Shown here: piece after piece, positions 9,054 to 17,553 of the stretch
Layout: each line of letters starts with the position of its first letter
Numbering within the stretch: the first letter of the stretch is position 1
From: Rhizobium sp.
GTDB lineage: Bacteria > Pseudomonadota > Alphaproteobacteria > Rhizobiales > Rhizobiaceae
DNA length: 64,000 nt
Direction: 5' to 3'
Assembly (NCBI GenBank): GCA_003527225.1
Contig: DPXQ01000065.1
Span: 1 to 64,000, forward strand
The notes under the pieces: model-generated
The model's input: only the letters and a program-made list of their open reading frames with translations
What the model was told of the DNA's origin: nothing
Database searches by the model: none
Position numbers and translations under genes: made by a program

Positions 9054-9246
9054 CGATTTCATGTTTACGTCACTTATCGTTGGTTCTCCTACAGGGTGAG
9101 AGGGCCAATGCGGCTCCCTGGTCCAGTTAACACCGGATCGACAAGCGTGATTGGACGCAAGTTGAATTACTGCTAATTTATTGCCACCGCCGATTGTTGT
9201 AGTCCGCTGGCCGCGTCCTCGCCCCGCACATTCTTGGAAAGCACCG

Positions 9247-10455
9247 ATGTTGAGACGTTTTCTGCTGCCTTCAATTCTCTTCCTGGCCACCGCCGGATTG
9301 TCCGGCTGCAACGATTCCGAAAGTGGCAAGACCGCTCCGGGTGGAGCAGGCGCGGCCAGGCCACCCTCACCGGTCAGTGTGGTGATCATGCAGAGGGCCG
9401 AACAGCCACTGACGACGCTCTTGCCCGGACGCGCCGCAGCCTTCCAGGTTGCCGAAATCCGTCCCCGCGTCAGCGGCATCATCAAGGAGATCGCCTTCAA
9501 GGAAGGCAATGAAGTCAAGGAGGGCGCCCTCCTCTACAAGATCGAGGACGACACCTATCGCGCCCAGGTCGCCCAGGCGGAGGCGAGCCTTTCCAAGGCC
9601 GAGGCCGGCGTTCCGAGCGCCGAAGCCAACCTTGCCCGCTATGAGCGGCTGGTCGGCAGCGGCGCCACCCAGATCGAATTCGAAAATGCCAAGGTCACCT
9701 TGCTTCAGGCAAAGGCGGATGTCGCCGAGGCCAAGGCGGCCCTGAACGCCGCACAGATCAACCTCGACCTGACGGAGATCCACGCACCCTTCGAAGGCGT
9801 CACCAGCGCATCGAATTTCTCCATCGGCAATGTCGTGACCGCCAACCAGACGGATGCGCTCACCACACTGCGCCGTCTTGATCTGATCTATATCGAACTC
9901 ACCGAATCCAGTGCCAACCTGCTGCGCCTGAAAGAGGCGATCGCCGCCGGCCGGATGAGCGACGGCGACGAAACCGCCGACATCAAGCTGACGCTGGAGG
10001 ACGGCATCGAATACCCGCATGTCGGCAAGCTCGACATGTCGGAAATGGCTGTCAGCGAAACGACCGGCACCTATTCGATCCGTGCCGTGTTCGACAACCC
10101 GGACAACCTCATCCTGCCGGGCATGTATGTCCGAGCCGCCGTGACGGTCGGCAAGGAAAACGGCTATCTCATTCCGCAACGCGCTGCCACCCGCGATGCG
10201 CGTGGAGAATTGACCGCCAAGTTCGTCAACGCCGAGAATGTCGTGGAAACGCGCACCTTCTCCGAAAGCACCGTATCCGGCAACAATTGGCTGGTGACCG
10301 AAGGAATCGCTGACGGTGACAGGCTGATCGTCGACGGGTTCCAGTGGATTGGTGACGGCGCCCCGGTTGCTCCCGTGGAAGCAACCGTCGATGCAATGGG
10401 GTTCGTGGTCGAAGCACCCAAGACATCCGAAGCAACCCCGGCCGCAAAACCGTGA
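9247..10455 (+). CDS. RND efflux periplasmic adaptor (membrane fusion) lipoprotein
   Basis: A 402-residue periplasmic adaptor that links the RND pump to the outer membrane channel. The signal peptide ends in the lipobox LSGC, giving a lipidated Cys21. Next come the lipoyl/barrel half-motif (VAEIRPRVSGIIKEIAFKEG), an alpha-helical coiled hairpin at about residues 100-165, and the returning half (APFEGVTS). The start at 9247 is set by GGAAAG 6 nt upstream and by the signal peptide. It is the first gene of a three-gene tripartite system and lies 44 nt before the pump gene. Length and layout match AcrA/MexA-type adaptors. Confidence 0.93.
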   Translation: MLRRFLLPSILFLATAGLSGCNDSESGKTAPGGAGAARPPSPVSVVIMQRAEQPLTTLLPGRAAAFQVAEIRPRVSGIIKEIAFKEGNEVKEGALLYKIEDDTYRAQVAQAEASLSKAEAGVPSAEANLARYERLVGSGATQIEFENAKVTLLQAKADVAEAKAALNAAQINLDLTEIHAPFEGVTSASNFSIGNVVTANQTDALTTLRRLDLIYIELTESSANLLRLKEAIAAGRMSDGDETADIKLTLEDGIEYPHVGKLDMSEMAVSETTGTYSIRAVFDNPDNLILPGMYVRAAVTVGKENGYLIPQRAATRDARGELTAKFVNAENVVETRTFSESTVSGNNWLVTEGIADGDRLIVDGFQWIGDGAPVAPVEATVDAMGFVVEAPKTSEATPAAKP

Positions 10456-10499
10456 TTTTGCGGCTCAGCAGGCAGTATTCAGGCGCTAAGGGGTAACCA

Positions 10500-13400
10500 A
10501 TGGCCAAATTTTTCATTCGCCGTCCAATCTTTGCCTGGGTGATCGCAATCGTGATCATGCTGGGCGGAGCTATGGCGATCTTCACGCTCTCCATTTCGCA
10601 ATACCCGGAAATCGCACCAACCACCGTGCGCATTTCCGCGACCTATAACGGCGCCAGCGCCGAAACGGTCGAGAAGTCGGTCACCTCGATCATCGAAGAC
10701 GGAATGACCGGCCTCGACGACCTGACCTACATGACCTCGTCGTCCAGCACTGGCAGGGCATCGGTCACGCTGACCTTCGGCAATAGTATCGAGCCGGACA
10801 TCGCGCAGGTTCAGGTACAGAACAAACTGCAACTCGTGCAGTCTCAGCTCCCTGACGTTGTCCAATCGGCCGGCATTTCGGTCACCCGCTCGACCTCAAG
10901 TATCCTGTTGGTCGGAGCGTTGGTTTCGACAGACGGCGCGCGACGTCCTGTCGAGCTGGGTGACATCTTCTCCTCGCAGATCGAGGACCAGATCAAGCGC
11001 CTTGAGGGCGTCGGCAGCATCGAGGTCTTCGGCACCGGTTACGCCATGCGCGTCTGGCTTGATCCGTTCAAGCTCAACAAATTCCAGCTGACCCCGACCG
11101 ACGTGACATCCGCCATCCAGGCGCAGAACACCCAGGTGTCGGTAGGCTCGATCGGCGGCCAGCCTGTCGCGGCCGGGCAGCAACTGAATGTCACCGTCAC
11201 CGCCCAGAGCCAGCTTCAGAGCGTTTCGGATTTCGAATCCATCATCCTGAAGGTCGAGACCGACGGCGCGACGGTTCGCCTGAGTGATGTTGCGCGCATC
11301 GAAGTCGGACAGGAAAGCTACACGACCAATACCCGAGCCAACCGCAAGCCCGCGACCGGCTTTGCGGTGAACCTCGCAACCGGGGCGAATGCGCTCGACA
11401 CAGCTGATCGCGTCAAGACCGCGCTTTCGGCAATCGCTCCCACGCTGCCTGAAAACGTCATTATCACCTATCCCTATGACACCACTCCTTTCGTTCAGCT
11501 CTCGATCGAGAAGGTGGTCCACACGCTGATCGAAGCCATCGTGCTGGTCTTTTTCGTGCTGCTCATCTTCCTGCAGAACCTGCGCGCCACCTTGATCCCG
11601 ATGATCGCGGTACCCGTCGTTCTACTCGGCACCTTTGGCATCCTCGCGGTAACCGGTTATTCGATCAATACGCTCACCATGTTCGCGATGGTTCTCGCCA
11701 TCGGCCTGCTCGTCGACGACGCCATCGTCGTGGTCGAGAACGTCGAGCGCATCATGTCGGAGGAAGGCCTCTCGCCACTCGAAGCAACCGAGAAGTCGAT
11801 GGGTGAAATCACCGGCGCAATCATCGGCATTGCGCTCGTTCTGACCGCAGTGTTCATTCCGATGGCCTTCTTCGGCGGCTCGACCGGGATCATCTACCGC
11901 CAGTTCTCCGTGACCATTGTCTCGGCAATGCTGCTTTCCGCCATCGTGGCAATCGTGCTGACGCCGGCGCTCTGCGCCACGATGCTGAAGCCGATCGACC
12001 ACACCAAGGAACGTCGCGGGCCGGGCGCCTGGTTCAATCGAAACTTCGACCGAACCACGAACGGCTATGTTTCCAGCATCGGCTACCTGCTGAAGCGCCC
12101 CATGCGTGTCATGCTGATGTTTGCCATCGTCATTGGCGGCTGCGCCTGGATCTTCACGCGCCTACCGAGCTCCTTCCTGCCGCAGGAGGACCAGGGCGTG
12201 CTGATGACGATCATCCAGCTGCCGAACGGTGCAACGACGGCCCGGACGGAAGAGGTCATCAAGAAGATCGAGGACTACTACCTCGAGAAGGAAAAGGAAG
12301 CGATCCAGGACGTCTTTGCGGTGTCCGGCTTCAGCTTTGTCGGCCAGGGCCAGAACTATGCGTTGGTCTTCGCCAAGCTCAAGGACTTCGAGGAGCGCAA
12401 GACACCGGAGCTGGCCGCCTCGGCTGTCGTGCAGCGGGCAATGGGCTACTTCTTCACCCTTCGCGACGCCATGGTCTTCCCGCTGCAGCCGCCGGCCATT
12501 CCCGGCCTCGGTACCTCCAGCGGCTTCTCCATGTATCTCGTCGATAGCGGCAACACGGGCACCGAAGCCCTGACGGCCGCCTCGAAGAAGCTCATCGGTC
12601 TGGGCAGTTCCAACGCAAAGGTCAGCTCGCTCAGATCCAACAGCCCGGATGCCGAAAGCCAGCTCAAGATCCTGCTCGATCAGGAAAAGATGGGCGCCAT
12701 GGGGCTCGACCTCGCTACGGTCAACTCCATGCTTTCGACGATCTTCGCCGGCCGCGATGTCAACGACTTCACCCTCAACAACGAATTGAAGCCCGTCTAC
12801 GTGCAGGGCGACGCCCCTTATCGCATGCAGCCGGACGACCTCGGTCACTGGTATGCCCGAAATGCCAGCGGCGAAATGGTGCCCTTCTCCGCGTTCGGCC
12901 AGGTTTCCTGGGTCGGGGGCCCTCCCACTCTGGCCCGGTTCAACGGCACGAGTGCAATTTCGCTGGATGGAGCTGCAGGGCCCGGCGTCAGCTCCGGCGA
13001 CGCGATGGACGAGATGGAACGCCTGACGGCGGGCCTCGAAGGCGGATACTCGGTCGCCTGGCAGGGGATCTCCTACCAGGAGCGCCTGTCCGGCTCCCAG
13101 GCGCCCATGCTCTACGGTCTCTCGGTCCTGATCGTCTTTCTCTGCCTGGCAGCCCTCTATGAAAGCTGGTCGATCCCGTTCTCGGTCATCATGGCGGTAC
13201 CGGTCGGCGTGCTCGGTGCGCTCACAGCCGCGCATTTCTTCGGGCAGGCCAACGACGTCTATTTCAAGGTTGGCCTGCTCACCACGATCGGCCTCGCCGC
13301 AAAGAATGCGATCCTCATCGTGGAGTTCGCCAGAGAACGCATGGATCGCGGCGCTGATCTGCTCGATGCGACGCTGGAGGCAGCACGCCTCCGCCTGCGT

Positions 13401-13613
13401 CCGATCATCATGACGTCGCTAGCCTTCATCCTCGGCGTCGTGCCGCTGGCGATCGCCACTGGTGCCGGCTCCGCGGCCCAGAACGCGATCGGCATCGGCG
13501 TGCTCGGCGGCATGCTGGCGGCGACCCTGCTCGGCATCTTTTTTGTGCCATCCTTCTTCGTAATCGTGCGGAAGCTTACGAGCCGTGCAAAAGCGAAAGA
13601 AGGTCTGTCATGA
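10500..13613 (+). CDS. RND efflux inner-membrane pump, hydrophobe/amphiphile (HAE1) family
   Basis: A 1037-residue proton-driven multidrug exporter of the AcrB/MexB type. It starts MAKFFIRRPIFAWVIAI. It has the two large periplasmic loops of about 300 residues each and twelve membrane helices. The proton-relay aspartates D406 and D407 are in GLLVDDAIVVVENVER of helix 4. The second-half counterpart GLAAKNAILIVEFA is also present. A ribosome site AAGGGG precedes the ATG. It should form a trimer that works with the adaptor upstream and the outer membrane channel downstream. Substrates cannot be read from sequence. Confidence 0.95.
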   Translation: MAKFFIRRPIFAWVIAIVIMLGGAMAIFTLSISQYPEIAPTTVRISATYNGASAETVEKSVTSIIEDGMTGLDDLTYMTSSSSTGRASVTLTFGNSIEPDIAQVQVQNKLQLVQSQLPDVVQSAGISVTRSTSSILLVGALVSTDGARRPVELGDIFSSQIEDQIKRLEGVGSIEVFGTGYAMRVWLDPFKLNKFQLTPTDVTSAIQAQNTQVSVGSIGGQPVAAGQQLNVTVTAQSQLQSVSDFESIILKVETDGATVRLSDVARIEVGQESYTTNTRANRKPATGFAVNLATGANALDTADRVKTALSAIAPTLPENVIITYPYDTTPFVQLSIEKVVHTLIEAIVLVFFVLLIFLQNLRATLIPMIAVPVVLLGTFGILAVTGYSINTLTMFAMVLAIGLLVDDAIVVVENVERIMSEEGLSPLEATEKSMGEITGAIIGIALVLTAVFIPMAFFGGSTGIIYRQFSVTIVSAMLLSAIVAIVLTPALCATMLKPIDHTKERRGPGAWFNRNFDRTTNGYVSSIGYLLKRPMRVMLMFAIVIGGCAWIFTRLPSSFLPQEDQGVLMTIIQLPNGATTARTEEVIKKIEDYYLEKEKEAIQDVFAVSGFSFVGQGQNYALVFAKLKDFEERKTPELAASAVVQRAMGYFFTLRDAMVFPLQPPAIPGLGTSSGFSMYLVDSGNTGTEALTAASKKLIGLGSSNAKVSSLRSNSPDAESQLKILLDQEKMGAMGLDLATVNSMLSTIFAGRDVNDFTLNNELKPVYVQGDAPYRMQPDDLGHWYARNASGEMVPFSAFGQVSWVGGPPTLARFNGTSAISLDGAAGPGVSSGDAMDEMERLTAGLEGGYSVAWQGISYQERLSGSQAPMLYGLSVLIVFLCLAALYESWSIPFSVIMAVPVGVLGALTAAHFFGQANDVYFKVGLLTTIGLAAKNAILIVEFARERMDRGADLLDATLEAARLRLRPIIMTSLAFILGVVPLAIATGAGSAAQNAIGIGVLGGMLAATLLGIFFVPSFFVIVRKLTSRAKAKEGLS

Positions 13614-13754
13614 TAAAAAACGAGTTGTTAAGGTTAATGACTCATTATCGGAGCCGATTCTTGCGGCATTGAACGAATCTCGGGCGGATGCAAAAAGACA
13701 TGATCGGATTTTTGCCATGCGTCGGCACCACGAGCGAAATCACAGGATAGAACA

Positions 13755-15167
13755 ATGGCATCCATTCGCGTAGCTGCGCCCCTTGCAATGCTCCTACTTT
13801 CCGGTTGCGTCACGGGCCCCGAACATACGCCGCCACAGACCCCTCTTCCGGAAAAGTTCGCCGAAGGCGGCAAGAAGACCAATGGCGAGGTTGCCATGGC
13901 TGCCTGGTGGACTGCATTCAACGACAGGCGCCTCAACGGCCTGGTCGAGCAGGGTATCGATCAGAACCTCGACGTTTTGCAAGCCATGGAGCGCATCACC
14001 GCCGCGGAGGCAGGCGTCATTGTCGCCGGCGCTGGTGGCCTGCCCTCGTTGAACCTGTCGGCCGACGAAACGATTTCAAAGACCAAGGGAACCGAAGATT
14101 ACAGCGCTCGCACCACCGATACGACCTCGACGGCCAGCGCCGGCCTGGGCGTGTCCTGGCTGCTCGACCTCTTCGGCCAGTATCGCCGCGCTAAGGAAGG
14201 TGCCATCGCCTCGCTCGATGCCGCCTATGCCAGCGCTGATGTGGCCAAGCTGTCCTATCTATCCGACCTCGTCACCTCCTATATCAATGCGCGCTACTAT
14301 CAGGAACGCATCGCTATCGCCCGCAAGAACCTTGCGTCGCGGCGCGAGACTTTGGATCTGACCAAGCTGCAGCTCGAAGCGGGTGCCGCTTCTCGCCTCG
14401 ACGTCGTGCAGTCAGAAGGTCTCGTCAACTCGACGCTTGCCGACCTGCCGGGCCTCGAAACCAATTTCCGCAAATCGGCGCATCACATCGCCACGCTGCT
14501 CGGCCTGCCTGCCTCGGCTCTGATCGCCGACCTGCAGAAGGGCGCGCCGCAGCCAGTCGCCCGCCGCAGCGTAAATGCCGGCGTCCCGGCCGACCTGATC
14601 CGCAATCGGCCCGACATTCGCAGGGCGGAACGCCAATTGGCCGCAGCCGTCGCGGAAATCGGCGTTGCCGAGGCGCAGCTCTATCCGTCGATCACGCTTG
14701 GCGGCTCGATTTCGCCCTCGTGGATCTCGACAAAGTCGCTCGCCGGTAGCTTGACCTCCTGGTCTTTCGGCCCCAGCCTGACATTGCCGATCTTCGATGG
14801 AGGAAGGCTGAAGGCCAATGTCAATATAGCCGAGTCCTCCGCCCGCGAGCAGTACCTCGCTTGGAAGGCAACGGTGCTGAAGGCCGTCGAAGAAGTCGAA
14901 AATGCTCTTGCCGCCGTCAATCGCGACAGCCGTACGGTGAGCGCGCTGACGGCGACCGTTCGTTCCTACGAGGAGGCCCTGTCACTCTCGACGGCAAGCT
15001 ACAAGGATGGCGCATCTTCGTTGCTCGACGTGCTTGATGCGCAGCGTTCCGTCTCGACAGCTCAGGCCAACCTCGCTGCGGCTGTCCAACAGATGGCGGC
15101 CGACTATGTCGCACTCAACGTCGCCATTGGCGGCGGCTATGCCTTCGACAAGAAGCCGGGCATGTAA
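13755..15167 (+). CDS. RND efflux outer membrane channel lipoprotein (NodT/OprM family)
   Basis: A 470-residue TolC-like channel of the NodT/OprM branch. The signal peptide ends in LLSGC, giving lipidated Cys18. Two tandem outer-membrane efflux repeats follow, with long heptad-rich helices that make the periplasmic tunnel. The family segment RNRPDIRRAERQLAAA is present at about residue 280. It completes the tripartite efflux operon 141 nt after the pump gene and is followed by an intrinsic terminator. The 141-nt gap contains nothing else I can identify. Confidence 0.92.
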   Translation: MASIRVAAPLAMLLLSGCVTGPEHTPPQTPLPEKFAEGGKKTNGEVAMAAWWTAFNDRRLNGLVEQGIDQNLDVLQAMERITAAEAGVIVAGAGGLPSLNLSADETISKTKGTEDYSARTTDTTSTASAGLGVSWLLDLFGQYRRAKEGAIASLDAAYASADVAKLSYLSDLVTSYINARYYQERIAIARKNLASRRETLDLTKLQLEAGAASRLDVVQSEGLVNSTLADLPGLETNFRKSAHHIATLLGLPASALIADLQKGAPQPVARRSVNAGVPADLIRNRPDIRRAERQLAAAVAEIGVAEAQLYPSITLGGSISPSWISTKSLAGSLTSWSFGPSLTLPIFDGGRLKANVNIAESSAREQYLAWKATVLKAVEEVENALAAVNRDSRTVSALTATVRSYEEALSLSTASYKDGASSLLDVLDAQRSVSTAQANLAAAVQQMAADYVALNVAIGGGYAFDKKPGM

Positions 15168-15188
15168 TCGCAGAATCGGAAAGCTATG

Positions 15189-15224
15189 AAGCCCGGCGCC
15201 GGAAGCGGTCGCCGGGCTTTTCTA
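15189..15224 (+). terminator. Rho-independent terminator after RND operon
   Basis: A 10-bp stem AAGCCCGGCG/CGCCGGGCTT (15189-15198 with 15210-15219) with an 11-nt loop, followed by TTCTAT. It ends the efflux operon. It lies between convergent genes and may also stop the regulator transcript from the other side. Confidence 0.8.
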
Positions 15225-15276
15225 TATTCCGGTTGCGAGACTACGGGCGCGACGGTATCTGCCCATCGTCGCCACG

Positions 15277-16107
15277 TCAGAAGGTGGCAGGCGTATTGAT
15301 CCAGAGAAGCACCGTCTCGCCGTCGAAACTGTTGTGCCAGGAATGTGGCCGTCGACTTTCAAAGTAGAAGCTGTCACCAGCATGCAGCTCGAAGAAGCGG
15401 TCCCCGTCGAGAATGATCTCCAGGCTGCCGGAAAGCACATGGATGAACTCCTCGCCTTCATGCTGATAGGCGCCTTCGCTGGAGGCGCCCGGCGCCAGTT
15501 GGAAACGATTGCATTCCATCTGGTTGCGTCCTTCGGCCAGCACCTGGATCGTTACTCCGGATGACGTCGTGGGCCAGGTCGGCCACTTGGCGTCGCGGAT
15601 CAATGATTCTCCGCCCCGTTCCTGTTCTTGCCCGCTGAGCGACGCAAGTGTGGTGCCGAGAAAGGCCGCGAGCCCGTGGAGGGCGGTGAAGGAGAGCCCT
15701 TGGGAAGTCCGTTCGAAGGTCGAAAGCTGCGACACCGAAACACCGGTCGCCTGAGCGATCGTCTCAAGGGTTTTACCAGCATCACGCCGCAACCTGCGAA
15801 CCTTGAGGCCGATTGGGATCTCGCCCGCTCCGGGACCGACTTCGTCCGGGAACTCGGAGGTGTCCAAATCATCGGCGGACACCTCCTCGCGCAGGCATTC
15901 GCGGATCGCCGCAGGGTTCAACCCCTTCTCGCTGCGCAGCCAGGCGATGGTTTTGAGCCTTTCGACCAGAGCACGGTCATAGAGCCGCTGCCCGGAGGGC
16001 GTGCGGATCGGCTGGATAAGGTCCTGCGTTTCCCATAGTCTAAGCGTCGAAGGCGAAACCCCGGCCATCCTCGCGGCTTCGGCAATCTTGAATCGGATGT
16101 CATCCAT
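15277..16107 (-). CDS. Three-domain regulator: MerR-type HTH, XRE-type HTH and C-terminal cupin
   Basis: A 276-residue fusion. Residues 5-75 are a MerR winged helix (IAEAARMAGVSPSTLRLWE, then TPSGQRLYD). Residues 98-155 are a second, XRE-like helix-turn-helix (RLRRDAGKTLETIAQATGVSVSQLSTFER). Residues 195-276 are a small cupin barrel with candidate metal ligands H216, E220 and a His in RPHSWHN. XRE-cupin regulators are often tied to amine, polyamine and GABA metabolism. This one is divergent from gabT-gabD by 159 nt, so control of GABA degradation is likely. Two different DNA-binding domains in one chain are unusual. The frame is intact and no internal start is needed. Confidence 0.85.
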   Translation of the reverse strand: MDDIRFKIAEAARMAGVSPSTLRLWETQDLIQPIRTPSGQRLYDRALVERLKTIAWLRSEKGLNPAAIRECLREEVSADDLDTSEFPDEVGPGAGEIPIGLKVRRLRRDAGKTLETIAQATGVSVSQLSTFERTSQGLSFTALHGLAAFLGTTLASLSGQEQERGGESLIRDAKWPTWPTTSSGVTIQVLAEGRNQMECNRFQLAPGASSEGAYQHEGEEFIHVLSGSLEIILDGDRFFELHAGDSFYFESRRPHSWHNSFDGETVLLWINTPATF

Positions 16108-16175
16108 GAGGACCGAACCCTGTCAGCACGATGTCGTTGCCATGCGTGATAAATGCGACAAACCATATTGCAAGT

Positions 16176-16192
16176 CTACAGAAAAAATGTAG
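16176..16192. promoter_or_regulatory. Inverted repeat in gabT/regulator gap, candidate operator
   Basis: CTACA and TGTAG (16176-16180 and 16188-16192) form an inverted repeat around an A-rich spacer. It lies midway between the divergent start codons of the MerR-XRE-cupin gene and gabT. Position and symmetry suit an operator for that regulator. It is short, so chance cannot be excluded. Confidence 0.35.
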
Positions 16193-16266
16193 GAAATGTT
16201 GCAGCCTTGCGATCGAACTGAATAACCGATGCCGGGGGCCAAACCGTCACCAGAGGAATTTTTGAA

Positions 16267-17553
16267 ATGAAGAACTCCGAAATCGCAGTTCGCAAAAACG
16301 ATGCCATCTCGCGCGGCGTCGGCATGACCACCCAGATCTATGCCGCCAAGGCCGAGAATGCCGAAATCTGGGACGTCGAAGGCCGCCGCTATATTGACTT
16401 CGCTGGCGGTATTGCAGTTCTCAACACAGGCCACCGTCACCCGAAGGTGATCGAGGCGGTCAAGAAGCAGCTCGATTGCTTCACCCATACCTGCCACCAG
16501 GTGGTGCCCTACGAGAATTACGTCGCTCTCGCCGAACGTCTGAACAAGATCGTCCCGATCGCCGGCGCGAAGAAGACCATCTTCGCCACGACTGGCGCCG
16601 AGGCCGTCGAAAACGCCGTGAAGATCGCGCGCTGCGCCACCGGGCGCTCCGCCGTCATCGCGTTTACCGGCGCCTTCCACGGTCGCACCTTCATGGGCAT
16701 GGCACTGACCGGCAAGGTCGTCCCCTACAAGGTCGGTTTTGGCCAGATGATGGGCGACGTCTTCCACGTTCCCTTCCCGATCGAACTGCACGGCATCAGC
16801 GTCGAAGAATCGCTCGATGTTCTCGACAAGCTGTTCAAGGCAGACGTCGACCCGAAGCGGGTCGCAGCGATCATTCTTGAGCCTGTTCAGGGCGAAGGCG
16901 GCTTCTATGAGGTCCCGCGCGCACTGATGAAGGCCGTCCGCCAGATCTGCGACGAGCATGGCATCCTGCTGATCGCCGACGAAGTCCAGACCGGCTTTGC
17001 CCGTACCGGCAAGCTGTTCGGCATGGAAAACTACGACGTCGCGCCCGACCTGATGACCATGGCGAAGAGCCTTGCCGGCGGCTTTCCGCTTTCGGCTGTC
17101 ACCGGCCGCGCCGAACTGATGGATGCACCCGGCCCCGGTGGCCTCGGTGGCACCTATGCCGGTAACCCGCTGGCGATCGCAGCAGCCCATGCCGTTCTCG
17201 ACGTCATCGAAGAAGAAAAGCTCTGCGACCGCGCCAACCAGCTTGGTGGCCGCCTGAAGCAGCGCCTCGAAGCGCTCCGCGCCGACGTGCCCCAGATCTC
17301 TGATATCCGCGGCCCCGGCTTCATGATCGCCGTCGAATTCGCCCTGCCCGGCTCCAGCAAGCCGGATGCCGAGCTGACCAACGCCATCCGCCTGAGGGCG
17401 CTGGATAAGGGTCTGATCCTCTTGACCTGCGGTGTCTACAGCAACGTCATCCGTTTCTTGTCGCCGATCACCATCCAGGACGAAATCTTCAATGAAGCCC
17501 TCGACATCATTGAAGCTTCGATCCGCGAAGTCGTGGGAGAACAGAACAAATGA
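16267..17553 (+). CDS. gabT: 4-aminobutyrate aminotransferase
   Basis: A 428-residue class III PLP aminotransferase that moves the amino group of GABA to 2-oxoglutarate, giving succinate semialdehyde and glutamate. The PLP lysine is K267 in MAKSLAGGFPLSAV. The cofactor-binding TGAEAVENAVKIAR and the active-site segment LIADEVQTGFARTG are all present, as in GabT/PuuE enzymes. Its stop overlaps the start of gabD by four bases (ATGA), so the two are translationally coupled. It is divergent from the MerR-XRE-cupin regulator. Activity on 5-aminovalerate is possible, because the same enzymes often take both. Confidence 0.93.
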   Translation: MKNSEIAVRKNDAISRGVGMTTQIYAAKAENAEIWDVEGRRYIDFAGGIAVLNTGHRHPKVIEAVKKQLDCFTHTCHQVVPYENYVALAERLNKIVPIAGAKKTIFATTGAEAVENAVKIARCATGRSAVIAFTGAFHGRTFMGMALTGKVVPYKVGFGQMMGDVFHVPFPIELHGISVEESLDVLDKLFKADVDPKRVAAIILEPVQGEGGFYEVPRALMKAVRQICDEHGILLIADEVQTGFARTGKLFGMENYDVAPDLMTMAKSLAGGFPLSAVTGRAELMDAPGPGGLGGTYAGNPLAIAAAHAVLDVIEEEKLCDRANQLGGRLKQRLEALRADVPQISDIRGPGFMIAVEFALPGSSKPDAELTNAIRLRALDKGLILLTCGVYSNVIRFLSPITIQDEIFNEALDIIEASIREVVGEQNK

